A DNA stretch of 64,000 nucleotides from Lysinibacillus sp. FSL W8-0992 (GCF_038008685.1 NZ_JBBOZQ010000001.1:3410001-3474000); one strand, 5' to 3'; counted from the stretch's first letter, positions 32,684 to 41,464 are shown. Translations and numbers: made by a program. Notes: generated by a model from the letters alone, not told the origin.

Positions 32684-32908
32684 TTAGCTCTTTTTATTAG
32701 ATTGTTGATTTTTATCATGATTGGTTTTATTGTTTTTATTTTTCGCTTTGGCATCAAATTCCGCACTGAATTCTTCATTTAGATTATCATTTGGGTTATT
32801 GTTATTACTATTACTGTCATCAAGGTCTTTACTTTTGTAAGTTCCAAAAGGATTGTGTGTCCTTGCATTCATTGTTTTTTTGCTGTTTTTGTTATTTCTA
32901 TTGCCCAT
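32684..32908 (-). CDS. Small Asn/Lys-rich protein, possibly a spore protein (74 aa)
   Basis: The 74-residue hydrophilic, low-complexity protein is rich in Asn and Lys with NEEFSAEFDAKAKNK at its centre, recalling the EFA(N/S)E motifs of minor small acid-soluble spore proteins such as SspO. A good ribosome site (AGGAGGTG) precedes the ATG. No known domain is certain. It is upstream of and in line with the 46-residue paralogue. Confidence 0.6.
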   Translation of the reverse strand: MGNRNNKNSKKTMNARTHNPFGTYKSKDLDDSNSNNNNPNDNLNEEFSAEFDAKAKNKNNKTNHDKNQQSNKKS

Positions 32909-32954
32909 AACTTATTCACCTCCTACTTGTAATTTGCTCAGGAGTGAAGGAATT

Positions 32955-33059
32955 ATGCTTTGGGGAAAACTTCAATGGGAGAAGATACAATGGCAAGATT
33001 TGCAATCAAAAACATGGGGGATTTTAAACAAAAAACCTTCTCCATTCCGTTTAAAATAG
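32955..33059 (+). CDS. Tryptophan-rich 34-residue micro-protein
   Basis: ATG with GGAGTGAAGG five bases upstream begins a 34-codon frame (MLWGKLQWEKIQWQDLQSKT...), with regularly spaced Trp residues, basic, ending in PFRLK. A hairpin follows directly. Unrecognised; evidence is the ribosome site and unusual composition only. Confidence 0.45.
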   Translation: MLWGKLQWEKIQWQDLQSKTWGILNKKPSPFRLK

Positions 33060-33061
33060 AA

Positions 33062-33102
33062 AAAATGTACATCACCAATAATCATTAGTAATGTACATTT
33101 TT
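33062..33102. terminator. Hairpin between micro-ORF and coaW
   Basis: AAAATGTACAT / ATGTACATTTT with T-run; convergent position suits a bidirectional terminator. Confidence 0.75.
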
Positions 33103-33111
33103 ATTTGTCAT

Positions 33112-33948
33112 TTAGACAATTGTATATTCAGTTATATTAAGTAAAGCACCGACTGCACCTGAAAAACCGTGGTCATTGATAAATATAGGTGTATGTTTTT
33201 TCGTCCGTGTATAATTGGCAATAACATGTGTAAGGTGGTCATTATGACTAAGAGTTGAGCCAATATAAACGATATGCTGCGCATTTTTTTCCTCGGCATA
33301 TTGAATACTTAGCGTCGTAATAACCTCACCAACAAGTCCTTGCACAGTCGCAATAATATCCTCTGGAGGATGTTTCATTTCCTCCGTAATACCGACTTTA
33401 CCAAAATTACTTGCAGTCAAATGCCCGTCAATTGGCGTATCCATTCCTTGATAAATATCTTTTACAAGTAAATCGACACCTTCACGATTACCTCTTGTAG
33501 CCAGCTCACGGATTTCATTGTAATCTGTAATTCCTGTTGTAAGCGCTGACAATCCAATTAATGTGCCACCGCCTACGCCTGTACCACCAACGCGAATATG
33601 TGTATTATCTTCCATATAATGAATGGAAGTTCCCGTTCCAATATTGGTAATCATACTACGCTCAAAGTAATATCCTTCTTTATTTAGTAAAAAACGAACA
33701 CCCTTCAATGTAGCTTCAAATTCTACTATATAATGAATCGATTTCATTGTTTTTATGACATCAAGTAATTGTTCTGTACGTCCCCCCGTAACACCAATAT
33801 CCTCAATATCTGGATTATTTTTAATCCACTCCATTACAGTCTGCAAATCATTTGACGGAAAAGTTGTTAAAATAAGTTCGTTTTGCTCGTCTAAGTAGGC
33901 AACCTTCGTCAATGTGCCGCCTGCATCAATACCTATAGCCTTTGGCAT
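33112..33948 (-). CDS. coaW: Type II pantothenate kinase
   Basis: The 278-residue ASKHA-fold kinase has the phosphate-binding loop GIDAGGTLTKVAY, the catalytic FEAT (in IVEFEATLKG), NIGTGTSI and GGTGVGGGTLIGL. It phosphorylates pantothenate in CoA synthesis and, like the staphylococcal enzyme, is expected to escape CoA feedback inhibition. Monocistronic, AAAGGAGAATG start region. Confidence 0.94.
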   Translation of the reverse strand: MPKAIGIDAGGTLTKVAYLDEQNELILTTFPSNDLQTVMEWIKNNPDIEDIGVTGGRTEQLLDVIKTMKSIHYIVEFEATLKGVRFLLNKEGYYFERSMITNIGTGTSIHYMEDNTHIRVGGTGVGGGTLIGLSALTTGITDYNEIRELATRGNREGVDLLVKDIYQGMDTPIDGHLTASNFGKVGITEEMKHPPEDIIATVQGLVGEVITTLSIQYAEEKNAQHIVYIGSTLSHNDHLTHVIANYTRTKKHTPIFINDHGFSGAVGALLNITEYTIV

Positions 33949-34320
33949 ACCATTCTCCTTTAACTTTATTCAGCAGAAAAATTTTTCCTACCTAAATAGA
34001 TGGTTAGATGAATACTAGTTTACTCTTTTATTCAGTGAGTGTCTAAACGCTAACTGATTAAAGTTCATGCCTCCGGCGATTGTCAACGATTTCGAAAGGA
34101 GTTTATTGTGTATGCACAATTCAAAATCCTGACACACTGGTTCTGCGCGAAAGCGAAACGTCAGCGATAATTAAGCCGAGGCGCAAGTGAATATTCGCCC
34201 TCCCTAAACTTTACCGCTGTTGAAATGATTGTGCAATAACTTGGCAAACTTTCATGAAAAAAAACATGAAAAATAGCAAAATTAATAGATAAATGCAATA
34301 AATATTTACATTTTATGCAA
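33949..34320. other. Intergenic, no gene seen
   Basis: About 370 bases; the 34130-34200 part is more GC-rich (CTGCGCGAAAGCGAAACGTC) than its surroundings and contains no open frame, perhaps a degenerate repeat. Nothing else supportable. Confidence 0.4.
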
Positions 34321-34358
34321 AAAAAAGAGCCGCTGTTAAAACAGTCGACTCTTTTTAT
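34321..34358 (-). terminator. Terminator of the SDR gene
   Basis: AAAAAGAGtcGACTGT / ACAGcgGCTCTTTTT stem with long T-run on the minus strand. Confidence 0.85.
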
Positions 34359-34380
34359 TATAACATTCTAAAAAAGCTAA

Positions 34381-35115
34381 TTATTGTGCAGAGTATCCGC
34401 CATCAATTACAAGCTCGCCACCTGTGATGTAAGAAGCTTCATCAGATGCTAAGAATAAAATAGCGTTTGCAACTTCTTCTGGTTGTCCAAGACGACCCAT
34501 TGGAGTAGCACGAACTAACATGTCCATTGCTTCTTTGAATTGACCGATGTTAGCAGTCATTGGTGTTTCAATTACACCAGGGAATACTGTGTTTACACGA
34601 ATGTTAGATCTACCTAATTCAGCAGCTGCTGCACGTGCGATTGCGCGTAAAGAACCTTTTGAAGCTGTATAAGAGTTTAAGCCAGAACCGATAATAGCAG
34701 TGTATGATGATGTATTAACGATTGAGCCTTTTCCAGCTTCTTTCATGTATTTAGAAACATGTTTAATTCCTAAGAAAGGACCGAATGAGTTAATTTTGTG
34801 CATGATAGCCCAATCTTGGTCTGTAATATCTTGTGGAGATTTTTGTGAAGAAATACCAGCATTGTTGATTAAAATATCGATACGACCATATTTTTCAACA
34901 ACTGCTTTTGTAAATTCAGCCCAGTTTTCATCAGAAGAAACGTCTAATTTCATGCCTTCTACGTTTTCTAATTCAGAAATTTTTGCTAAATTTTCTTCGT
35001 TAATATCAGCAGCAATTACGATTGCGCCCTCTTTAGTGAATAGCTCTGCCATTGAAGCGCCCATTCCTGATGCGCCACCTGTAATAATTGCGATTTTGTT
35101 GTCTAAACGTCCCAT
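34381..35115 (-). CDS. Short-chain dehydrogenase/reductase
   Basis: The 244-residue classical SDR has the cofactor motif TGGASGMG, NNAGIS, the catalytic Ser in VNTSSYTAIIG and Y-x3-K in YTASKGS, and a C-terminal ITGGELVIDGGYSAQ. The acidic residue at the end of the second strand (AADINEEN) suggests NAD(H). Substrate unknown. Monocistronic. Confidence 0.93.
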   Translation of the reverse strand: MGRLDNKIAIITGGASGMGASMAELFTKEGAIVIAADINEENLAKISELENVEGMKLDVSSDENWAEFTKAVVEKYGRIDILINNAGISSQKSPQDITDQDWAIMHKINSFGPFLGIKHVSKYMKEAGKGSIVNTSSYTAIIGSGLNSYTASKGSLRAIARAAAAELGRSNIRVNTVFPGVIETPMTANIGQFKEAMDMLVRATPMGRLGQPEEVANAILFLASDEASYITGGELVIDGGYSAQ

Positions 35116-35382
35116 TAAAAAAACTTCCTCTCTCTTCTATTTCGCCTAAGCGTATTTAGCGTTGTTATGTAACTTTAATTACAAACAGTCGCCTAGCACT
35201 TTAAAACTAATGCAGTTTTCTGTCAAACTGTATATGTTTAAATAGTTTACTATTAAACTTTATCATAATTTTGAAGCGTTTTCAAAGAATATGACCGATA
35301 TTTGAACAATCTGTTTTCACTTTCCTCAATTTTGCGATACGATATACATTGAGGCTTGACTATTTGAACGGAGGAAAAACAC

Positions 35383-36201
35383 GTGAAAGATAAAAAAACA
35401 CTTTATAAAGAAGCGATGCAAGTTTTAAAAGAAACGAGTCGCACATTTTATATACCTATTACTTTTTTAAAAAATGATTTAAAAATGTCAGTTGCTGCTG
35501 CATATTTAGCGATGCGTGCCATTGACGAAATCGAAGACCATGAAGAACTTTCGAATGATGTGAAATTCGATTTACTTTCCGCAACAAGTGAATTATTAAA
35601 AGAAGAGTTCGATGAAGTAGCCTATAATACTTTACTAGCTCCATACGCTGAACAATTACCCGAAGTTTCCCTTCGTTTAGCGGATTGGCTAACATTTTGC
35701 CCAGACGGCTCTCGAGAAATTGTCCAAGCATCTACAAGTGAAATGGCATATGGCATGGCAAAATGGGCAAAAGCAAATTGGCAAGTGCATACACGTGAAG
35801 ATTTGGATGACTATACATACTATGTTGCAGGACTCGTTGGGACAATGCTGTCAGAGTTATGGGCATGGGGTGCAGACGTTCAAACAGATCGCGAATTAGC
35901 AATTGGCTACGGTCGAGGACTACAAGCAGTCAATATTTTACGTAATCAGCATGAGGATTTAGACGAGCGTGGTGTAAGCTTTGTGCCGGACGGTTGGACA
36001 CGAGAAGATTTGTTTGCCTATGCCGAGGAAAACCTAGCGAAAGCAGATCTTTATATGAAGGCAATCAATAAGCGTACGATTTTATTGTTCTGTCGTCTTC
36101 CACTTGCTTTAGCCCATAAAACATTAAAAGCAATGCAAGAAGGTCGTGAAAAAATGACGCGCGCTGAAGTAGAGCAAACTGTAGAAGAGATTCAAAAATA
36201 G
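35383..36201 (+). CDS. Squalene/phytoene synthase family protein, atypical second Asp motif
   Basis: The 272-residue trans-prenyltransferase has the first aspartate-rich motif DEIED (about 47-51), YYVAGLVGTMLSEL, and the second motif NILRNQHEDLDERGVSF. In phytoene and squalene synthases the latter is normally NxxRDxxED, so the first Asp is Asn here. It may still condense or cyclise prenyl diphosphates, as YisP-type proteins act on single prenyl diphosphates. No other carotenoid or hopanoid gene is nearby. Start at GTG after GGAGG. Confidence 0.88.
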   Translation: MKDKKTLYKEAMQVLKETSRTFYIPITFLKNDLKMSVAAAYLAMRAIDEIEDHEELSNDVKFDLLSATSELLKEEFDEVAYNTLLAPYAEQLPEVSLRLADWLTFCPDGSREIVQASTSEMAYGMAKWAKANWQVHTREDLDDYTYYVAGLVGTMLSELWAWGADVQTDRELAIGYGRGLQAVNILRNQHEDLDERGVSFVPDGWTREDLFAYAEENLAKADLYMKAINKRTILLFCRLPLALAHKTLKAMQEGREKMTRAEVEQTVEEIQK

Positions 36202-36244
36202 GTGCCTGGCACCCACACAATTCACTACAATTCATAAAAATTCA

Positions 36245-36283
36245 AAAGCCCTTGTGTTGAGATTGGTCTCACACAAGGGCTTT
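36245..36283. terminator. Bidirectional terminator
   Basis: AAAGCCCTTGTGT / ACACAAGGGCTTT perfect 13-base stem between convergent genes. Confidence 0.9.
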
Positions 36284-36288
36284 ATTGT

Positions 36289-36777
36289 TCATATGACGCT
36301 GACGAATCGACTAATTAGCTCATAGCCGAAATATAGAGAAAGTACCGATAATAATGTAAAGACAACTTTTTCTACTTTTCCGCCAGTTTTCGTTGTTAAA
36401 GGAAAGCGCACTGACATGTTTATCGGGAAAAATAGCTTCACCCCTTGTTTCGTCCCCATATCGAGGACAATATGACTCACCATGCCTACTAAAAGTCCCG
36501 CAATAATCGATTCATATGGGATTATTGTGTGTAACAGTGTCGCTACAAGAAACAAAAACAGTAAACTATGTGTAAAGGAACGATGTCCAAATAGCTTGTT
36601 AACAATTTTTGAAATGATGGGAAATGTCCGCCCAATTTTGCTTCCGCCATGGCAAATATCCGGAATTAATGCTCCGATAATACCAGCTCCAACTAATACG
36701 AATGGATTATCATTTGAAATTTGAGCAAAGGCAAGGCTAGCTGTGATGCCTCCAATGATGTGTGTATTCCCTTGCAT
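36289..36777 (-). CDS. YdjM-family membrane-bound metal-dependent hydrolase
   Basis: The 162-residue membrane protein has the family motifs: HIIGG at the N-terminus, LIPDICH, GHRSFTHSLLF and GLLVGMVSHIVLDMGTKQGVKLFFP. The His/Asp residues form a putative metal site at the membrane face, as in YdjM/LrgB-neighbour proteins. About four transmembrane helices. Function unknown, sometimes linked to the SOS response. Confidence 0.87.
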   Translation of the reverse strand: MQGNTHIIGGITASLAFAQISNDNPFVLVGAGIIGALIPDICHGGSKIGRTFPIISKIVNKLFGHRSFTHSLLFLFLVATLLHTIIPYESIIAGLLVGMVSHIVLDMGTKQGVKLFFPINMSVRFPLTTKTGGKVEKVVFTLLSVLSLYFGYELISRFVSVI

Positions 36778-36982
36778 AATTACTCCCTCTCTATGTACTG
36801 TAATTTTACTTTCCTAATGTAACATATTCTCCTCCAAAAGAGAACATACATTCCAAACATACGTTTTATTTTTTTACTTTACGTTGACTACTTTCGAAAT
36901 TCTCCAAAGCGAGCCTAAAATTTTTGTAATGAAATTGTATATCTAGTAGGTCTAACGTGAAAAATGACTACGGGAGGTAGCT

Positions 36983-38227
36983 ATGAAAACGTATAAAGGA
37001 ATGCTATTTATTTTCATCACGATGCTTGGGAGTGCGTTACTATGGTATTGTGCAACGCCGATTGAAACTTTACATGAGTTAAATAGGCTCAGCCATATTA
37101 TTGGGGGCATGGCAATTACAGGATTCTTTCTTGTTTTTTTACTTGCCACAAGAAATAAAATTCTCGAACGGTGGTTTCATGGCTTAGAACATGTCTATAA
37201 ATATCATAAGTATTTGGCGATTCTATCATTAGGGCTAGTGATTTTACACAGTCAATTGCAAGATTTAGTGCCACATGGGGATAAAGGGATAGAAACTCCG
37301 CTCAATGAATTAGCAAAGAAATTTGGTGAGCTTGCGCAATATGGCTTTATCGGGCTAATCGCCATTGCACTATTAGCAAAATTTCTGAAATATGAGCATT
37401 GGCGCTATATTCACCGTTTATTGCTTTTACCGTATGCGATTGGCCTTTACCATGTCTACTTTTCAAGCAAGTATGATTTATTTCAAGTGACACCCCTCGG
37501 TATTTTTACTGCAATAACTGCCATTATAGGGACAATGTCCGCTTTATATATGCTTACAATGTATCAAGATATGCGATTTAAACATACAGGTAACGTTACA
37601 GGCATCCGAAAGATGGGTGCTAGCGCAGTTGAATTAGAATTAACATTAGATCGAAAATTCCCCTATCGTCATGGTCAGTATATCTTTTTAAAAATATTCC
37701 AAGATGGTTTAGAAAAAGCACCACACCCCTTCTCCATTTCAGGCGGAGATGGTCATAAAATTTTTGTATCGATTAAGGCACTTGGCGATTTTACTAAAAA
37801 GGTAAATACACAAATACAATTGCAAACACAAGTATCCATTGAAGGCCCCTACGGTCATCTAAACTTTGACAAAGGTTATCAACAACAAATTTGGATAGCT
37901 GGTGGTGTAGGTATTACGCCTTTTATATCGTATTTACAATCGCAACCTACTGATCGCGAAATTGAATTATTTTACACGTTCCGTGGAGAAAACGATGCTA
38001 TCTATAAAATTTTTTTACAAAAATACGCAGAAAACAATAAGCATTTTAAAGTGAATTTTATCGATACGACCACCATGGACAGACTTACTTTCGATCATTA
38101 TTCAGTGCCAGTGCATACGAGCATCTTTTTGTGTGGCCCTGAGAAAATGGTGAAGTACTTTATTAAGCATTTCAAATCCGACAGTAGCGATATCGACATC
38201 AACTATGAAACCTTTAAATTTAAATAA
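36983..38227 (+). CDS. NOX-like ferric reductase / ferredoxin reductase membrane protein
   Basis: The 414-residue protein has an N-terminal ferric-reductase-like membrane domain (six helices to about residue 195) with heme-ligand His candidates (HKYLAILSLGLVILHSQ and WRYIHRLLLLPYAIGLYHVYF). A cytosolic FAD domain follows (HPFSISGG, about 250) and a NAD(P) domain (WIAGGVGITPFISYL; IFLCGPEKMV). It moves electrons from NAD(P)H across the membrane to metal or oxygen. Monocistronic, GGGAGG before the ATG. Confidence 0.88.
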   Translation: MKTYKGMLFIFITMLGSALLWYCATPIETLHELNRLSHIIGGMAITGFFLVFLLATRNKILERWFHGLEHVYKYHKYLAILSLGLVILHSQLQDLVPHGDKGIETPLNELAKKFGELAQYGFIGLIAIALLAKFLKYEHWRYIHRLLLLPYAIGLYHVYFSSKYDLFQVTPLGIFTAITAIIGTMSALYMLTMYQDMRFKHTGNVTGIRKMGASAVELELTLDRKFPYRHGQYIFLKIFQDGLEKAPHPFSISGGDGHKIFVSIKALGDFTKKVNTQIQLQTQVSIEGPYGHLNFDKGYQQQIWIAGGVGITPFISYLQSQPTDREIELFYTFRGENDAIYKIFLQKYAENNKHFKVNFIDTTTMDRLTFDHYSVPVHTSIFLCGPEKMVKYFIKHFKSDSSDIDINYETFKFK

Positions 38228-38238
38228 CGTATCCAAAA

Positions 38239-38277
38239 AAAGAGGCTACATCCAATAGTAGGAATGTGAGCCTCTTT
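38239..38277. terminator. Bidirectional terminator
   Basis: AAAGAGGCT / AGCCTCTTT stem with inner pairs, between convergent genes. Confidence 0.82.
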
Positions 38278-38288
38278 CTCGCTTATTA

Positions 38289-39494
38289 TCATTTAATAAT
38301 TTTACGACTAAACAAATGCCTATTTTTCACTATAATGACACTTACGACTGCAAGTAATAGCCCCGAAATCAAAAAGACTAGTCTTACGCCTATAACATCT
38401 GCAATTATTCCCATCATAAGAGAGGAAATGCCAAATGCCCCCGTAGAAATCGCACTTAAAGAAGTATATACAGAGGACAGTTCTCCTTTTGGGACACTCG
38501 TTTGAATAACCGTATGTTGTGGGATGCTCTTTATTTGGCCAAAAAACCCAACGCAAAAAGTTAATAATAATGCGATAATTGGAATACTATTAACACTAAA
38601 AAAAATGGTTGCTATAAACATAAACAAAGAACCAATAAACATCACTTTCGCTAATTGCCGCTCAATAAAAGATGTATATTTAACACAATAAACGCTTCCT
38701 GCTATTAAACCTACAAAAAATGTGCCATTCAAAAAGCCCCACCATTGCTCGTCAACTAGTAAAGCATCCGTGACAAATACCAATATAATTGCAGCAATCC
38801 AAACCGTACCTGCAATCGATTCGAGAAAATCTATCCAAACAATCTTTCTTAACAGTGGCGTATGCCAAAGTAATTTCCAGCCTTTGATAACTTGTTCTAT
38901 TTTCCCTTGTTGTGCAAGTGATTGATGGTCAACATTTTCTAACAAGCATAAGACAATACTGGCCACTGTAAACAAACAGCCCACTACCCAAACTACTTGC
39001 TGGGAACTTAGAAAAAGTAAAAATAGGCTACCTACGAACCACATAACGGTTTGAATAAATTGAGTGACTGCTTCGTCAATGCCATTTGCCTTCAATAATT
39101 GTTCGTCTTTCACATAATGTGGAACCAATGTCTGTCTTATTGGATTCGCGCAACCATCAAGAAATGCAACCATACTTATAACAATAAACAACAAGTAAAA
39201 GTTAGTCGCTGTTGTTACATATAACTGTAGCCCTAATAAAAATAATAAACAGGTCTTTCCTATTTGCGAACCTGCCATTAACCATTTTAAATTCACTTTT
39301 TCAAACAAAAGCGGAGTCAATATGCTTGATACAAACATTGATGAAGCAATTGTAAATGGCACAAATGATGCTGCAATAGCCGATTCCGTTACAACGTAAA
39401 TTAAATGAATAATGCTCACTATATATAAAACATCACCTATATTTGCCAGTGACTGACCGATCAGTAATAATGAAAAATTTCTACCCAATTTCAT
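38289..39494 (-). CDS. MFS exporter preceded by a leader-peptide attenuator
   Basis: The 401-residue, 12-helix transporter resembles the MFS_3/macrolide-efflux type (GQSLANIGDVLYIVS, FLDGCANPIRQTLVPHYV, LLKANGIDEAV), like Mef and related antibiotic exporters. Its ribosome site (GGGGG six bases before the ATG) lies in a predicted stem downstream of two tandem five-codon leader ORFs. That suggests induction by a ribosome-targeting drug. The substrate is inferred from this regulation, not seen. Confidence 0.85.
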   Translation of the reverse strand: MKLGRNFSLLLIGQSLANIGDVLYIVSIIHLIYVVTESAIAASFVPFTIASSMFVSSILTPLLFEKVNLKWLMAGSQIGKTCLLFLLGLQLYVTTATNFYLLFIVISMVAFLDGCANPIRQTLVPHYVKDEQLLKANGIDEAVTQFIQTVMWFVGSLFLLFLSSQQVVWVVGCLFTVASIVLCLLENVDHQSLAQQGKIEQVIKGWKLLWHTPLLRKIVWIDFLESIAGTVWIAAIILVFVTDALLVDEQWWGFLNGTFFVGLIAGSVYCVKYTSFIERQLAKVMFIGSLFMFIATIFFSVNSIPIIALLLTFCVGFFGQIKSIPQHTVIQTSVPKGELSSVYTSLSAISTGAFGISSLMMGIIADVIGVRLVFLISGLLLAVVSVIIVKNRHLFSRKIIK

Positions 39495-39542
39495 AATAAA
39501 CCCCCATTTTCAAGAAATTAAATTTATCGAAATGGGTGATTT

Positions 39543-39560
39543 TTAAATTGGACTGTTCAT
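39543..39560 (-). CDS. Leader peptide MNSPI
   Basis: ATG with GGAGG 9 bases upstream, then Asn-Ser-Pro-Ile and TAA. Its ribosome site would be sequestered by the stem following leader MCSPI; the stem after it covers the exporter's ribosome site. Confidence 0.55.
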   Translation of the reverse strand: MNSPI

Positions 39561-39615
39561 GTAAACTTTCCTCCCCCATTTTTCACGAAATGAAATTCAT
39601 TCAAATGGGTGATTT

Positions 39616-39633
39616 TTAAATTGGACTACACAT
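39616..39633 (-). CDS. Leader peptide MCSPI
   Basis: ATG with GGAGG 9 bases upstream, then Cys-Ser-Pro-Ile and TAA. First of two near-identical leaders; a Pro codon near the end could favour drug-dependent ribosome stalling. Confidence 0.55.
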   Translation of the reverse strand: MCSPI

Positions 39634-39750
39634 GCAAACTGCCCTCCTTTTGTCTAGTAGATAAATCTTGGGGGAATTAGATTTATCAAAAATTTTGTAT
39701 GTAAATTTTCCGTAGAAAAGCTTATGCCTTAGTATATTCAAAAATCAGTC

Positions 39751-40449
39751 CTAATTTTTATATTTTTGTTGAATGGTTTGAAGATGTTGCGCTTTTACTA
39801 CCTCTGATACTTGCATTAGTGGCAGTAGTTTCGTATAGATGGCTTCAATATCACTTTGCGAGAAAAATGAAGGACCTGATTGATTACGGATTTCTATAAA
39901 ACGTCGTACATTTTCTCGCTTTAACACATGTACATTTTCAGACGTTACCTCCACTTTTTTCAACTGACAGCGCTCACTGAAAACAATGACAGAATGTAAA
40001 GCTTCATCTGGTAGTCCTAGAAAATTTTGAATTGCTCTTATATGGGTGGCATTTTGACGAATTGGGTTATAAAATTTAAATTTTTTATTATTAGGCATTG
40101 TTTGTGTCCATTGACTTTGATTTTCATTGCCAAAAATCCATCCACTATAGTTTTTAGACTCTATTACATATAGACCAGACCGATCTATATAAACTAAATC
40201 CACTTCCGTCCAGTCATTTGAATTCTTTTTTTGAATATACACATTAAATAATTGCTTATGACTTTTGAAAGCATACTTTTCAATTTTACGTGATGTTAAA
40301 TACTCTCCATACCTTCATTTATCAAATATTACCTTAAACATGTTGTAATTGGTTAACCCATAGTAAATACTTGCTCGATAGTTTTTTTGCTTAAAATAAA
40401 TAATTGATATTGCCATTATAATGACTAATAACAAGAAAATTAATAACAC
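39751..40449 (-). pseudogene. NERD-domain membrane protein with in-frame TGA
   Basis: A GTG start with AAGGAGG upstream opens a frame with one transmembrane helix (LLIFLLLVIIMAISIIYF) that reaches TGA at 40315-40317 after 44 codons. The same frame continues as YGEYLTSRKIEKYAF...LFNVYIQKKNSNDWTEVDLVYIDRSGLYVIESKNYSG, a typical nuclease-related (NERD) domain with the D and E-x-K catalytic-type residues, to the TAA at 39751. Normal NERD proteins have G-x-x-GEYL just where the TGA lies, so a sense codon has mutated or is read through. A shorter protein from an internal ATG lacks the N-terminal strand of the domain. Confidence 0.75.
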
Positions 40450-40751
40450 AAATTCTTTCCTCCTTATAATAAGTTTTTAGGTTCAAGTTATAATCTTTAT
40501 TTCTTACCGTCCTCCAACTAATTCGGTAAGTCAAAGCACAAATCATTCACCACACAATTATACCAATATTTTCTAAATTAAACGTATTTTATTTACATAG
40601 CATGAAAAACGGGATGAATTCATAAAGTGATTTAATGTTCTCTGAAATATTTAGTCTATATATCTCGGAATATTGCTAAAAATTTCTTGGGAATTGTTAT
40701 GGATTTAAATCTTAAGTTAATTATTAAATTTGTTGAAAGGGAGGTTTTTTG
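40450..40751. other. Intergenic, no gene seen
   Basis: About 300 AT-rich bases between divergent genes, probably holding both promoters; it includes the GAAAGGGAGG ribosome site of the downstream membrane protein. No hairpin or repeat stands out. Confidence 0.45.
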
Positions 40752-41240
40752 ATGAGTTATTATGATCCGTATTATAGTGATTATGATGCAGTCTTCGGTG
40801 GCTTTATGGTTGTGTTTCTTTTAATATTTTTTGCAATGTTAATTATTGGGTATATTGTTAATGCACTAATTTATTTTATGACATCTAAAACAAATGGCTT
40901 TAGCGATATAGCTTATATTGCTTGGATTCCTATTATAAACATTTACAGCCTTTTCCTACTAACGGCTAACGGTGATGATGATGTGACAATTCGTGCTGCA
41001 GCGAAAAAAACGACCTTAATTTATGCAGGATTGTTTATCGTTTCGTTTATTCCTGCTGTTGGTGTAATCGCGTCACTCGTTATGTTTTGCTATTGGATTT
41101 ATTACTCCTATCGTCTCTTATATCGTTGGACTGGAGATACCGGCAAAGCTGTTCTCTATATGATCTTATCAATTATTACTGGCGGCTTATTCTTTGCCAT
41201 TTACGGCTTAATGCGAATGAAACGCCCATTCATAGTATAA
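40752..41240 (+). CDS. Small polytopic membrane protein of unknown function
   Basis: The 162-residue protein starts at ATG 40752 (GGGAGG about 9 bases upstream; the TTG one codon earlier is not needed). N-terminus rich in Tyr/Asp (SYYDPYYSDYDAVF), then about four hydrophobic segments with an IAWIPIINIYSLFLLTA motif also found in small Bacillus membrane proteins. No catalytic residues visible. Followed by a strong terminator. Confidence 0.7.
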   Translation: MSYYDPYYSDYDAVFGGFMVVFLLIFFAMLIIGYIVNALIYFMTSKTNGFSDIAYIAWIPIINIYSLFLLTANGDDDVTIRAAAKKTTLIYAGLFIVSFIPAVGVIASLVMFCYWIYYSYRLLYRWTGDTGKAVLYMILSIITGGLFFAIYGLMRMKRPFIV

Positions 41241-41255
41241 ATTTCAGCGTTTATA

Positions 41256-41293
41256 GTCCTCTTTCGTTCAAAAGAATGAAAGAGGATTTTTTT
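41256..41293 (+). terminator. Terminator of the small membrane protein gene
   Basis: TCCTCTTTCGTTC / GAATGAAAGAGGA stem with T-run. Confidence 0.85.
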
Positions 41294-41416
41294 GCTTAAG
41301 TAAGTTTTTCTATTCCTATTTTATACAATTTATTTTAGCAAACACTTCTTCCTCATATTTCCAATATTTTTTTAAAAAAGAAGTCAGAAATTACGTTGGA
41401 TATGCTATATTATAGT

Positions 41417-41440
41417 TAGAAAATTTAGACTTTCTAACTT
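41417..41440 (+). promoter_or_regulatory. Inverted repeat, candidate operator of the aminotransferase gene
   Basis: GTTAGAAA / TTTCTAAC perfect 8-base arms with an 8-base centre, placed just after a TATATTATAG promoter-like -10 region and about 25 bases before the ATG. The position suits a repressor site. Confidence 0.45.
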
Positions 41441-41464
41441 TTAAAGCAAAGGGGATTTTTAATT

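Larger units (their letters stand above)
39495..39687 (-). promoter_or_regulatory. Tandem leader-peptide attenuator before the MFS exporter
   Basis: Two 73-bp repeat units. Each has, in transcript order, a GGAGG ribosome site, a 9-base gap, a five-codon ORF, the anti-site CACCCATTT and its complement AAATGGGGG. In unit one AAATGGGGG leads into the ribosome site of leader two; in unit two it is the ribosome site of the exporter. A 9-bp hairpin GATAAATCT / AGATTTATC (39660-39687) lies ahead of unit one. The layout matches translational attenuation as known for erm/cat-type resistance genes. Confidence 0.65.
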
